A DNA stretch of 64,000 bases from SHVO01 sp050246995 (lineage in GTDB: Bacteria; Pseudomonadota; Alphaproteobacteria; Rhodospirillales; Rhodospirillaceae), in contig JBFWVA010000004.1 in assembly GCA_050246995.1 (NCBI GenBank), positions 315,260 through 379,259 on the forward strand. The letters are read 5' to 3'. The notes beneath the pieces are model-generated. The model was not told where the DNA came from. It saw only the letters and a program-made list of their open reading frames with translations, and ran no database searches. The position numbers were made by a program, and so were the translations under genes. Shown piece by piece: positions 41,282-49,799 of the stretch (positions are counted from its first letter, which is position 1; each line of letters begins with the position of its first letter).

Positions 41282-41755
41282 ATGCGCCTTGCCCTCTACC
41301 AGCCCGATATCCCCCAAAACACGGGGGCGATGCTGCGCCTGGGGGCTTGTTTCCGGGTGCCGGTCGACGTCATCGAACCTTGCGGCTTTCCCTTCGACGA
41401 CAAGCGTTTAAAGCGTACCGCCATGGATTATGGCGCCTCTTGCGAGCTGATCCGGCATACCTCCTGGGAGACTTATCTGGCCGGCCTCAGGGCCCAGGCC
41501 GGCAAGCGCCTGATTCTCCTCACCACCGCCGGAGCACTGCCGTATTCGGACTTCGCTTTCGAGGCGCAGGACAGTCTCCTTCTTGGCCGGGAGAGCGCCG
41601 GGGTCCCGCCGGAGGTCGCCGCCGCGGCGGACGCTGCCGTCCGGATTCCCATCGCCGCCGAAATGCGCTCCCTCAACGTAACAACCGCGGCGGCCATCGT
41701 ACTCACCGAGGCTCTCCGCCAGCTCGGGATTTTTACTGGAAAAACAACGCTTTAA
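41282..41755 (+). CDS. trmL: tRNA (cytidine/uridine-2'-O)-methyltransferase TrmL
   Basis: 157 residues, SPOUT fold. The N-terminal ALYQPDIPQNTGAMLRLGACF, middle LLTTAGALPYSDF and knot motif LLLGRESAGVPPEV...RIPIAAEMRSLNVTTAAAIVLTEAL are typical. It methylates the wobble ribose of tRNA-Leu in E. coli. The ATG at 41282 follows GGAGACCCG; an in-frame upstream start at 41234 is not supported. Divergent from petABC. Confidence 0.93.
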   Translation: MRLALYQPDIPQNTGAMLRLGACFRVPVDVIEPCGFPFDDKRLKRTAMDYGASCELIRHTSWETYLAGLRAQAGKRLILLTTAGALPYSDFAFEAQDSLLLGRESAGVPPEVAAAADAAVRIPIAAEMRSLNVTTAAAIVLTEALRQLGIFTGKTTL

Positions 41756-41817
41756 AGGCGGCTCGGAGGCCTTACAACGCGGCGTTGCGCATGACAGGAA
41801 ATTCACAGCTTCACCAT

Positions 41818-41972
41818 GGTCCTGTAAGGGGGCCGGGCGTAGTATTTCCTCACCGTCAGCGATCCGGACCTAGTTCCCCTCGAAGTCCGGATGCGACAGG
41901 CAAGGACCCTGGTCCCCCCTCCAGAGTCCATTGAGAAGCGGCGCTGTCCCCCTACAGCGCCGCTATCATTTT
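41818..41972 (+). ncRNA. Candidate structured small RNA (rod-like, with its own terminator)
   Basis: In the 318-base gap between trmL and the CCA gene. The inner hairpin ATCCGGAC / GTCCGGAT extends through GTC-A-GC and GCGAC with two bulges around a 15-nt loop. An outer stem pairs AGGGGGCC (about 41826) with GGTCCCCCCT (about 41911). A terminator follows: AGCGGCGCTGT-CCCCCT-ACAGCGCCGCT then ATCATTTT (41937-41972). The rod shape with a central bubble recalls 6S RNA, but I cannot confirm the family. SRP RNA, RNase P and tmRNA signature motifs are absent. It could also be a long 3' UTR of trmL. Confidence 0.4.
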
Positions 41973-42073
41973 GGGCTTATGGGATCACACGCGGTGTAAT
42001 CGCCTCAGCATCGAGATGGGGACAACCCTGTTTTTCCGTCTCGCTCCGCTCAACGGCTGGTCGCCCACAGCGC

Positions 42074-43291
42074 CTAGAGCTTTTGGCTCTGCCGTCTCAG
42101 TTCTTGCAGCGTGTCTTCGCGGCTGGGGACAAAATCCTTCCCCATCCACCACGCTTCAACCGCGCTGAGAATTTGCCCGACGCGGGGGCCTTGCGGGATG
42201 CCGAGCGCGAGGATGTCGGCGCCCGACACGGGCAGCGACTGTGGTTGCCACGCGGCGACATGATCGAGTTGATCCATCCAGCCCTCGTCGTTGGCGCCGC
42301 GCGTCCGCGCCAGCGCCCATGCAAGGAGCAACCGGTCGTAGATCAGTTCGGGACCGTGCCGGTAAAGCGCCGCGCGCAATTGCGCGGGGATCGTCGCCGT
42401 GTCGAGCAAAGGCTCGGCCGCGGTAAGATGCGCGATGCGCAAGCGGTCGGCCGTTGAGAGTTTGAGCCGCTGCGCGATCACGTCGGCGTCATTCTCGCCG
42501 AGGCATGCCGCAAGCCGCCGCCGCCAATCGCTCGGCGCGGCCACGGCGCTTTCGACGCGCGCGAGCGCCGCCAGGCGCGAAAGGTCCGCGATTTCCGGCA
42601 ATATGACCGCGAGCACGCCGCAGCCTTGCATCAATGTCAGGACTTGCGCCGGCGCGGGCGCCGCCAGGGTCTTCACGATCTCGGCCTGTACGCGCTCGGC
42701 TGACAGGCGCGCGAGACCGCCCGCATGTGTGCGGCAGGCGTCGAGAGTCGCGGCGTCGAGGCTTGTGCGGCCATACCAGGCGTAAAAGCGAAAGAGCCTG
42801 AGGATGCGCAGATAGTCTTCCTGGATGCGGTCGCCGGGATCGCCGACGAATTTCACGCGGCCCGCTTCAGCGTCGCTGCGCCCGCCGAAGTAGTCGAACA
42901 CTTCGCCGTCGCCGCGCATCGACATGGCATTGAACGTGAAGTCGCGCCGCCGCGCGTCTTCTTTCCAATCCGTGGTGAACTCCACCGCGGCATGACGCCC
43001 GTCGCAGGCGGTGTCGCGGCGCAAGCTCGTGATCTCGAACGAGCGCTCCCCAATCAGCGCGGTGACGGTGCCGTGATCGAGCCCGGTCGGAATCGCACGC
43101 ACGCCCGCCTTCGCCAGACGTTGCATCACCGCGTCGGGCGTCTCCGGGGTCGCGGCATCGATCTCGCCAACAGGAAGTCCCATCACATGATTTCGCACGC
43201 AGCCGCCGACCACGCGCGCGTCGACACCCGGCGCGCCGAGCACCTCAAACAGGCGCTGGACCTCGCGTGTCTTAAGCCAGTCTAGGATCAA
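42074..43291 (-). CDS. cca: CCA tRNA nucleotidyltransferase / poly(A) polymerase family
   Basis: 405 residues, class II nucleotidyltransferase fold. VVGGCVRNHVMGLPVGEIDAATP holds the GG and acidic pair, here Glu-x-Asp rather than Asp-x-Asp. The RRD motif is ARRRDFTFNAMSM, and DRIQEDYLRILRLFRFYAWYG is the ATP/CTP-binding template region. It adds or repairs the 3' CCA of tRNAs; the tRNA at the end of this window already encodes CCA. It overlaps the DUF6111-type gene by 4 bp. Confidence 0.92.
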   Translation of the reverse strand: MILDWLKTREVQRLFEVLGAPGVDARVVGGCVRNHVMGLPVGEIDAATPETPDAVMQRLAKAGVRAIPTGLDHGTVTALIGERSFEITSLRRDTACDGRHAAVEFTTDWKEDARRRDFTFNAMSMRGDGEVFDYFGGRSDAEAGRVKFVGDPGDRIQEDYLRILRLFRFYAWYGRTSLDAATLDACRTHAGGLARLSAERVQAEIVKTLAAPAPAQVLTLMQGCGVLAVILPEIADLSRLAALARVESAVAAPSDWRRRLAACLGENDADVIAQRLKLSTADRLRIAHLTAAEPLLDTATIPAQLRAALYRHGPELIYDRLLLAWALARTRGANDEGWMDQLDHVAAWQPQSLPVSGADILALGIPQGPRVGQILSAVEAWWMGKDFVPSREDTLQELRRQSQKL

Positions 43292-43581
43292 GGGGCTTTC
43301 CTGGGCTCGATATGGCCCGGGACAATCTCGCCGTTCACCACGTGCGGCGGCACGTAGTCGCCTTCATCGGGTGAATTGCTGTCGAGGAACGCGGTGAACC
43401 CCAGCACGATCAACGCCAGCACCGCGCCGGCGAAAAGCATAAGCGGCCACGGCCCCTTCTCGAAGGCGGGCGCCTCGCCGCCGTGGGCCTCGACGTAGCG
43501 CGTGCGCCACCAGACCCATACAGAATAGGTGATGATCGGCAGCAGGAACGGGACGACATAAGTGAAGAGGACTCTGATCAC
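43288..43581 (-). CDS. Small membrane protein (DUF6111-like) coupled to the CCA gene
   Basis: 97 residues from a GTG at 43581, preceded by AGGGTTAGG; an ATG at 43602 is also possible but lies in repeat-like sequence. Two membrane helices (about 3-20 and 46-64) with VIRVLFTYVVPFLLPIITYSVWVWW, and a C-terminal proline-rich tail (PPHVVNGEIVPGHIEPRKAP). The ATGA overlap with the CCA gene is typical in alphaproteobacteria. Function unknown. Confidence 0.8.
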   Translation of the reverse strand: MIRVLFTYVVPFLLPIITYSVWVWWRTRYVEAHGGEAPAFEKGPWPLMLFAGAVLALIVLGFTAFLDSNSPDEGDYVPPHVVNGEIVPGHIEPRKAP

Positions 43582-43597
43582 GTGGCCTAACCCTACT

Positions 43598-43739
43598 GTC
43601 ATTGCCCGGCCGGCGGGCGAAGGCCCGCCATCTTACCGCCGCGCGCCTTCGCGCGACCGGGCAATCCATCGCGCCGCGCCTTCAGCCGAAAGTCTTAACA
43701 CGCTGATGAATGGATCGCCCGGTTAAACCGGGCGATGAC
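43598..43739. repeat. Inverted pair of REP-like units, GCCCGG variant
   Basis: The left unit starts GTCATTGCCCGG and ends CCGGGCAATCCAT; the right unit is the reverse, ending ACCGGGCGATGAC, with perfect arms ATCGCCCGGTT / AACCGGGCGAT. It fills the gap between the Nudix and DUF6111-type genes. It shares the GTCAT edge with the other repeat class in this window but not its AGGATCCAGGG end. Confidence 0.7.
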
Positions 43740-43747
43740 ACCGTGTT

Positions 43748-44434
43748 TTAGCTGCCGCCAACCAGCACGTCATACAGGTTCAAGAGCATACCCGCGGTCG
43801 CGCCCCAGATATAGCGATCACCATAGGGCATGGCGTAATACGCGCGCGTCACGCCGTTCGCGACACGGCTATGGCGCTGGTGATTCACCGGATCGAGGAA
43901 GAATGAGAGCGGCACCTCGAAGATCTCCGCCACCTCGACGGGATCGGCCCTCACCTGCAGCGGCGGCCGGACCGCGCCGACGATGGGGATGACCTCAAAA
44001 CCCGTCACCGTGACATAGGGATCGAGGCGCCCGAGCACTTCCACCTCATTGCTGGCAAGTCCGATCTCCTCGCGGCTCTCGCGCAAGGCCGCAGCGACGA
44101 CATCCGGGTCTTCGGGCTCGACCCGTCCCCCGGGAAAGGAGATCTGCCCGCCGTGCGCTTTCAATTCGGCGGTGCGCTGGGTGAAAAGGATCGTGAAACC
44201 GTCATTATGTTCGATCAACGGCACCAGCACGGCGGCCGGGATGCGCGTGTCCACGGGCGCGCGGACCGTCGTGGCCATCCCAACGGCGGCATACTTTTCG
44301 GGCGCGAGCGGGACGGCGGCCTGCACCGCCAAGCGCTCGGCCGTTGCCTGGTCGCCGTGCGCGCCGCGCACAGGGCGTCCGGCGGCAAGACGCGCGCGAA
44401 TCTGCGCGCGCGTAAGGGCCGGGCCCGGCGTCAT
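43748..44434 (-). CDS. CoA pyrophosphatase-type Nudix hydrolase
   Basis: 228 residues. The Nudix box is GGRVEPEDPDVVAAALRESREEIGL, preceded by the CoA-type AHGGQISFPGG (NudL/YeaB signature). It likely hydrolyses CoA and derivatives to 4'-phosphopantetheine and 3',5'-ADP. It overlaps the DUF1285 gene by 4 bp and lies near the CCA gene, a standard alphaproteobacterial order (DUF1285-Nudix-DUF6111-CCA). Confidence 0.9.
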   Translation of the reverse strand: MTPGPALTRAQIRARLAAGRPVRGAHGDQATAERLAVQAAVPLAPEKYAAVGMATTVRAPVDTRIPAAVLVPLIEHNDGFTILFTQRTAELKAHGGQISFPGGRVEPEDPDVVAAALRESREEIGLASNEVEVLGRLDPYVTVTGFEVIPIVGAVRPPLQVRADPVEVAEIFEVPLSFFLDPVNHQRHSRVANGVTRAYYAMPYGDRYIWGATAGMLLNLYDVLVGGS

Positions 44435-44994
44435 GTCAGGGAACCTAGAGCGAAGAACTGCCCGGAACTCCAGACGCCGAACGTCCCGTCGGCGGACGAT
44501 TCGCCGCGCTCAACCAGATGGTAAAAGACAGGGCGCGCGATGCGCGCCTCGAGACCCTTGCGGACGTGGACATAGGGTCTGGGCTCCCCGCTGGCGGCGT
44601 CTTCCGCGACACGTAGCGGGTGCGCGGCGTCTAAAGTGACGATGTCGTCGACGTTTGTGCGAAATCGTATGACTTGGCTGGGCCCAGCCCCATCCGCTAT
44701 AACTTCGACCGCGATAAATGGAGCGTCTTCGACCTCGATCCGCCCGTTCTCCACGGGCGTCGTAAGCCAAAACGCCCCCTCCTCGTCGCGGCGCAAGACT
44801 GTTGCAAACAACTTGACCAAGGCCGCGCGGCCAATCGGCGAGCCGCGGTAGTACCAAGTGCCGTTTCGGTCGATGCGCATGTTAAAATCGCCGCACAGAT
44901 CCGGAAATTTTGCGGCTCCCCGGTCGGAAGGTCCATTTCGGGTCATGCCAGGGCTGGGGTCGATTGCTGTTTTGTTAGGTTCCGAGGGTTCCAT
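44431..44994 (-). CDS. DUF1285 protein
   Basis: 187 residues. FNMRIDRNGTWYYRGSPIGRAALVKLFATVLRRDEEGAFWLTTPVENGRIEVEDAPFIAVEV is the DUF1285 signature, and the C-terminal YVHVRKGLEARIARPVFYHLVE agrees. Cytoplasmic, beta-rich, role unknown. First gene of the leftward Nudix group and divergent from moxR. Confidence 0.9.
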   Translation of the reverse strand: MEPSEPNKTAIDPSPGMTRNGPSDRGAAKFPDLCGDFNMRIDRNGTWYYRGSPIGRAALVKLFATVLRRDEEGAFWLTTPVENGRIEVEDAPFIAVEVIADGAGPSQVIRFRTNVDDIVTLDAAHPLRVAEDAASGEPRPYVHVRKGLEARIARPVFYHLVERGESSADGTFGVWSSGQFFALGSLT

Positions 44995-45045
44995 AACGCC
45001 CCGCAGACGTTAGTCTAGTCTGATCTCATATGGTGGAGTTCGCGC

Positions 45046-46077
45046 GTGGCTTCAACGATAACACAGACCGATAATCATAAGGCGGAAAAGGCGGCCGAAC
45101 ACGCCGTCGCCGATATGGAGCGCGTCGCGGACCTCGTCCAGAAGGCGCGCACCGCCATCGACCATGTGATCTACGGTCAGGAATCGGTGGTGGAGGAAAG
45201 TCTCATCACCCTGCTCGCCGGCGGCCACGTCCTGCTCATCGGCGTGCCTGGCCTCGCGAAGACCAAACTCGTGCACGCTCTTGGAGTGGTGCTCGGTCTC
45301 GACGACAAGCGCGTGCAGTTCACGCCCGACCTGATGCCCGCGGACATCCTCGGCACCGAAGTGCTTGAAGAAGACGCCACCGGCAAACGCTTCTTCCGCT
45401 TCATTCAAGGCCCGGTGTTCTGCCAGCTTCTGATGGCCGACGAAATCAACCGCGCGAGCCCGCGCACGCAATCGGCGCTTCTGCAGGCGATGCAGGAAGG
45501 CCGCGTGTCCATCGCCGGCCAGTATCACGCCCTGCCGCAGCCGTTCCACGTGCTCGCGACGCAGAACCCGATCGAACAGGAAGGCACCTATCCGCTGCCC
45601 GAGGCGCAGCTCGACCGCTTCTTGATGCAGGTCGACATTTCCTATCCGTCGTTCGAGGCCGAACGCGAGATCATCTTGCGCACCACCGGCATCGACAGTC
45701 CCGAGCCGAAGCGCGTGCTGAACGCCGAGGATCTCGCCAACGCCCAGAAGCTGGTGCGCCAAGTGCCCGTCGGCGAAAGCGTCGTGAACGCGATCCTGAA
45801 GCTGGTGCGCGCCGGCCGCCCGGAAACGAGCGACATCAAGGAAGTCAAAGAACATGTGGCCTGGGGTCCGGGCCCGCGCGCTTCGCAAGCCCTCATGCAG
45901 GCCGTGCGCGCCCGTGCGCTGCTGCAAGGACGCCTGTCGCCGTCGGTGGACGACGTGCTCGCCCTCGCGCGGCCCGTGCTGCAGCATCGCATGGCGTTGA
46001 ACTTCGGCGCGCGCGCGGACGGTTATACCCTTCCGGCGCTGATCGAAACACTCTGCCGGCGCATCGACGCCGCGTAA
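45046..46077 (+). CDS. moxR: MoxR-family AAA+ ATPase
   Basis: 343 residues. Walker A GVPGLAKTKLVHAL, Walker B LLMADEINRASPRTQSALLQAMQEG, sensor 1 VLATQNPIEQEGTYPLPEAQLDRFLMQ, matching MoxR chaperone-like ATPases. The GTG start follows GGTGGAG. It leads an operon with a DUF58 protein and two large membrane proteins. MoxR proteins act with vWA/DUF58 partners in maturation of enzymes or envelope stress responses; the client here is unknown. Confidence 0.93.
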   Translation: MASTITQTDNHKAEKAAEHAVADMERVADLVQKARTAIDHVIYGQESVVEESLITLLAGGHVLLIGVPGLAKTKLVHALGVVLGLDDKRVQFTPDLMPADILGTEVLEEDATGKRFFRFIQGPVFCQLLMADEINRASPRTQSALLQAMQEGRVSIAGQYHALPQPFHVLATQNPIEQEGTYPLPEAQLDRFLMQVDISYPSFEAEREIILRTTGIDSPEPKRVLNAEDLANAQKLVRQVPVGESVVNAILKLVRAGRPETSDIKEVKEHVAWGPGPRASQALMQAVRARALLQGRLSPSVDDVLALARPVLQHRMALNFGARADGYTLPALIETLCRRIDAA

Positions 46078-46088
46078 GGTTTTAAAGG

Positions 46089-47015
46089 ATGAGTGTCGCC
46101 CCCCGGCACGAGGACCAACATCGCCTGCTTCTGGAGGCGAACGCGGTCGCCGCTGGTATGCCGCCGCTGCTGGTCGCGGCGCGCCGCATCGCGGCCTCCG
46201 TGACTCTCGGCAGCCACGGCCGGCGGCGCGCGGGTGTGGGCGACAGCTTCTGGCAGTTCCGCCCCTATTCCAAGGACGACACCCCGCAGGCCATCGACTG
46301 GCGCCAATCGGCGAAGTTCGATCAGGTCTATGTGCGTGAGCGTGAGTGGGTCGCGGCCCAAACCGCCGGGCTGTGGTGCGACACGTCAGCCTCCATGCGC
46401 TACCGCTCCTCGCCCAAACTCCCGACCAAGGCCGAACGCGCGGCCGTGATGATGCTCGCGCTCGCCGAGCTTCTCGTGGACGGCGGCGAGCGCATCATCG
46501 TGCTCTCCAACGAAGGCCGTCCGCAACGCAGCGCCACCGTGGGCCGCCTTGCCATCGCCCACCTCGCCGACGCGATGACCGCGGACCTCGCGGGCAAGAA
46601 GGCGAAGGATAATGCGCCCGAGATGCCCTCGTTCGGCGGGTCCCTCCCGCGCCATTCCGCCGCCGTGCTGTTCAGTGACTTCCTGGCGCCCATCGATGTG
46701 ATCGCGGAGTCCTTGCGCGGCTTGATGCGGACGGGGATCAAGGGACATCTCATCCAGGTGCTCGATCCCGCCGAGGAAACGCTGCCCTTCTCGGGCCGCG
46801 TGCGCTTCGTGGGGTTGGAACAAGAAGGCGCGACCGTCATCGACCGCACCGAAGATGCGCGCGCGCAATATATGCAAAAGCTGGCCGCGCACCGGAACGC
46901 CTTGAAAGATCTCGCCGCCGGATCGGGCTGGAGCTTCGGCCTGCATCACACCGACTATTCGCCGCAGCTCGCCATGGCGGCGCTGCACAGCGCCATCACC
47001 GGCTTCAGGCGGTGA
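46089..47015 (+). CDS. DUF58 protein
   Basis: 308 residues. GDSFWQFRPYSKDDTPQAIDWRQSAKFDQVYVREREWVAAQTAGLWCDTSASM is the DUF58 signature, including the segment leading into a vWA-like DxSxS site (DTSAS). Partner of MoxR ATPases, expected to bind metal and client proteins in the cytoplasm. It lies 11 bases after moxR and 3 before the next gene. Confidence 0.92.
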   Translation: MSVAPRHEDQHRLLLEANAVAAGMPPLLVAARRIAASVTLGSHGRRRAGVGDSFWQFRPYSKDDTPQAIDWRQSAKFDQVYVREREWVAAQTAGLWCDTSASMRYRSSPKLPTKAERAAVMMLALAELLVDGGERIIVLSNEGRPQRSATVGRLAIAHLADAMTADLAGKKAKDNAPEMPSFGGSLPRHSAAVLFSDFLAPIDVIAESLRGLMRTGIKGHLIQVLDPAEETLPFSGRVRFVGLEQEGATVIDRTEDARAQYMQKLAAHRNALKDLAAGSGWSFGLHHTDYSPQLAMAALHSAITGFRR

Positions 47016-47018
47016 TAC

Positions 47019-49799
47019 ATGCTTAATCTCGGGCTCATCTCCTTTGCCGCGCCGTGGGTGCTTGCCGCCGCCGCCGCGCTTCCTTTGGTCTGGCTGCTGC
47101 TGCGCCTGACCCCGCCGGCGGTGAAACAGATCGACTTCCCGCCGATCCGTCTGTTGTTCGACTTGGATCCCACGCAGCGCACCACCGCGCATACCCCGCC
47201 GTGGCTGCTCATTCTGCGCATCGCCATCCTCGCGCTGGTGATTCTCGGCCTCGCCGATCCGATCCTCAATTTCCGCCGCGGCGACGCCACCCAAGGCCCG
47301 CTCGTCGTTGTGTTCGACAACGGCTGGGCCTCCGCGCCCACGTGGGACGCGCGCCAGCAAGCCTTGCAAAATACCCTCGACGGCGCCGAGCGCCGTCAGC
47401 AGCCCGTCGTGCTGCTCGTCACTGCGCCCGCCTCCACCGAAGCGCCCGCGCCGAAACTGCAGCCCGCCGCCGACGCCGCGCGGGCGCAACAGATCGTGCC
47501 GCAGCCGTGGCCCACCGACCGCGCCCTCGCGCTGAAACACCTGCAGGCGCTGAAGCTGTCCAGTCCCGCGTCCAGCGTGTGGATCAGCGACGGGGTCGAA
47601 ACGCCGGGCGCGCGCGAGCTCGCGTCAGCTCTGGTAAGCCTCGGCCCCTTGAACGTGATCGAGGGCGAAGCGACCGATGCGCCGCTGGTGCAGTATCCGC
47701 CCGAACGCAGCGCCGCCGGCGGCGACGCCATCGCCAGCAATGTGAATTTGAAACTCGGCCGCGTCGCCACGCGCGCGACGCCGCAGTCCGGCGCCATGGT
47801 GCGCGCGCTCGACAGCGACGCGCAGGTATTGGGCCGCACGCCGGTCACCTTCGCGCCGGGTGCGACGGAAGCGACCGCGGTCATGGCCTTGCCGTCTGAA
47901 CTCGCCAACCGTGTCGCGCGCTTCGATGTGGACGGCCTCGCCTCGGCGGCGACCACCGTCTTGGCCGACGATCAATGGCAGCGCCGCCCGGTCGGCATCG
48001 CAAGCGCCTCCATCGACGGCATCACCGCTCCGCTTCTGGAAGACGCCTACTACATCGAAGAAGCGCTCGGCCCCTTCGCCGAAGTGCGCTCGGGTTCCTT
48101 GGATGAACTTCTGCAACGCCCGCTGGCGGTGATGATCATGGCAGGCGGCGGACGCATCCTGGACGCCGAAGTCGCGCGCCTGACCTCCTGGATCGAGAAC
48201 GGCGGCATGCTTGTGCGTTTCGCCGGCCCGCGATTGGACGGCAACGTCGATCCATTGTTGCCGGTGAAGCTGCGCGGCGGCGGTCGGACATTGGGCGGCG
48301 CCATGTCGTGGAGCACGCCCGCGACCCTCGCGCCCTTCCCCGAGAATTCGCCTTTCCGCGGCCTTACCATCCCCGACGACGTCACCGTCGAATCCCAAGT
48401 GCTCGCCGAACCGGCCGCCGATCTCGCCAGCAAGACCTGGGTGCGCCTGAAGGATGGCACGCCGCTCGTCACCGCCCAGCGTCATGGCCAGGGCATGGTG
48501 GTGCTGTTCCACGTCACCGCGACGCCGGAATGGTCGAAGCTTCCGCTATCGGGACTGTTCGTCGACATGCTGCGCCGGCTCGTGGACATCAGCCAAGGCG
48601 TGGCGGGTGGTCCGTCCGAGGACATGAGCGCCGCCGTGCTCGCGCCTTACTCACTCATCGACGCCATGGGCCGCCTGACGACGCCGGGACCGATGGTGCG
48701 CCCGATCCCGACGCGCGATCTCGCCGGCGCCGTGCCGGGCCCGAAAACGCCGCCGGGTCTTTACGGCCGCGCCGGCGCCACCCGCGCGCTGAACCTTTCG
48801 CCGGCCTTGGGCGATCTCACGCCGATGGAATTCCCCGTGTCGGCCGCGCGCGCCTCTTTCTCGGGCGTGGCCAGCGAACGCGCCATGAAGCCGTGGCTGC
48901 TCACCCTCGCGTTGATCCTTCTCCTCGCGGACCTCATCATCAGCTTCCTTCTGCGCCGCCTGCTCCCGGACCGCATCCCGTTCGCACGGGTCGGCGCCGG
49001 CATCGCGGTGACGATGATCGTGCTTTCCGCCGCCGTGGCCGGCGCCGCGGAACCGCGCCGCGACATCGATCCCGTGGTGCGTTCCTCGATCCTGGAACCG
49101 CGCATCGCCTATGTCTCGACCGGCAACCCGGACCTCGACCGCATCGCGCAATCGGGCCTCGACAATCTCACCAGCCTGCTCGCGACGCGGACCGCCGTTG
49201 AACTCGCCCTGCCCTTGCGCATCGACCTGAACGCGCCGAGCCTGACCGCCGACTCCCTCACGCCTTTTCCGATGCTCTACTGGCGGATATCACCCGCCAC
49301 CGTCACGCCGCCCGCCAAGAACATGGCCGCGCTCAACGACTATCTGAAGCGCGGCGGCCTCGTGGTGTTCGATGCGCCGGAACAGACCGGCGCCGTGGGC
49401 GGCGGCGAACCGGGCGCGACCCAAGCGCGGCTGAACACCATCCTGCGCCTGCTCGATCTCGCGCCCACCACCGACATGGCGCCCGATCACGCGCTGACCC
49501 GCAGCTTCTATCTCCTCCAGAACCTGCCCGGCCGCTACGCCGATCCCGGTGTCCTCGTGGAGCGCGGTTCCAACGGCAACGACAGCGGCTCCAGCGTCAT
49601 CATCGGCGGGTCCGACTGGGCCAGCGCCTGGGCGCGCGACGCCAATGGATTGCCGATGTACGCCGTTGTGCCCGGCGGCGAACGCCAGCGTGAAATGTCG
49701 CTGCGCGCCGGCGTGAACATGGTGATGTACGCCCTCACCGGCAACTACAAGACCGACCAAGTCCACCTGCCTTCGATCATGGAAAGACTTGTAAATTGA
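47019..49799 (+). CDS. Large membrane protein with BatA-like N-terminus and C-terminal DUF4159
   Basis: 926 residues. The N-terminal 90 residues hold two membrane helices around PPIRLLFDL, as in the aerotolerance regulator (BatA) N-terminal domain. A vWA/GATase-like region follows (VVVFDNGWASAPTWDAR...; MIMAGGGRILDAEV). After more membrane helices (about 628-650 and 660-682) comes DUF4159 (RIAYVSTGNPDLDRIAQSGLDNLTSLL...YLKRGGLVVFDAPE). The DxSxS motif of active vWA domains is not seen. Its stop overlaps the next gene. Likely part of a MoxR-dependent envelope complex. Confidence 0.88.
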   Translation: MLNLGLISFAAPWVLAAAAALPLVWLLLRLTPPAVKQIDFPPIRLLFDLDPTQRTTAHTPPWLLILRIAILALVILGLADPILNFRRGDATQGPLVVVFDNGWASAPTWDARQQALQNTLDGAERRQQPVVLLVTAPASTEAPAPKLQPAADAARAQQIVPQPWPTDRALALKHLQALKLSSPASSVWISDGVETPGARELASALVSLGPLNVIEGEATDAPLVQYPPERSAAGGDAIASNVNLKLGRVATRATPQSGAMVRALDSDAQVLGRTPVTFAPGATEATAVMALPSELANRVARFDVDGLASAATTVLADDQWQRRPVGIASASIDGITAPLLEDAYYIEEALGPFAEVRSGSLDELLQRPLAVMIMAGGGRILDAEVARLTSWIENGGMLVRFAGPRLDGNVDPLLPVKLRGGGRTLGGAMSWSTPATLAPFPENSPFRGLTIPDDVTVESQVLAEPAADLASKTWVRLKDGTPLVTAQRHGQGMVVLFHVTATPEWSKLPLSGLFVDMLRRLVDISQGVAGGPSEDMSAAVLAPYSLIDAMGRLTTPGPMVRPIPTRDLAGAVPGPKTPPGLYGRAGATRALNLSPALGDLTPMEFPVSAARASFSGVASERAMKPWLLTLALILLLADLIISFLLRRLLPDRIPFARVGAGIAVTMIVLSAAVAGAAEPRRDIDPVVRSSILEPRIAYVSTGNPDLDRIAQSGLDNLTSLLATRTAVELALPLRIDLNAPSLTADSLTPFPMLYWRISPATVTPPAKNMAALNDYLKRGGLVVFDAPEQTGAVGGGEPGATQARLNTILRLLDLAPTTDMAPDHALTRSFYLLQNLPGRYADPGVLVERGSNGNDSGSSVIIGGSDWASAWARDANGLPMYAVVPGGERQREMSLRAGVNMVMYALTGNYKTDQVHLPSIMERLVN

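Noticed and set aside
41818..41972. SRP RNA, RNase P RNA or tmRNA
   Set aside because: The GGAAGGAAGCA motif of SRP RNA, GAGGAAAGTCCGG of RNase P and the tmRNA alanine-tRNA-like ends are all absent.
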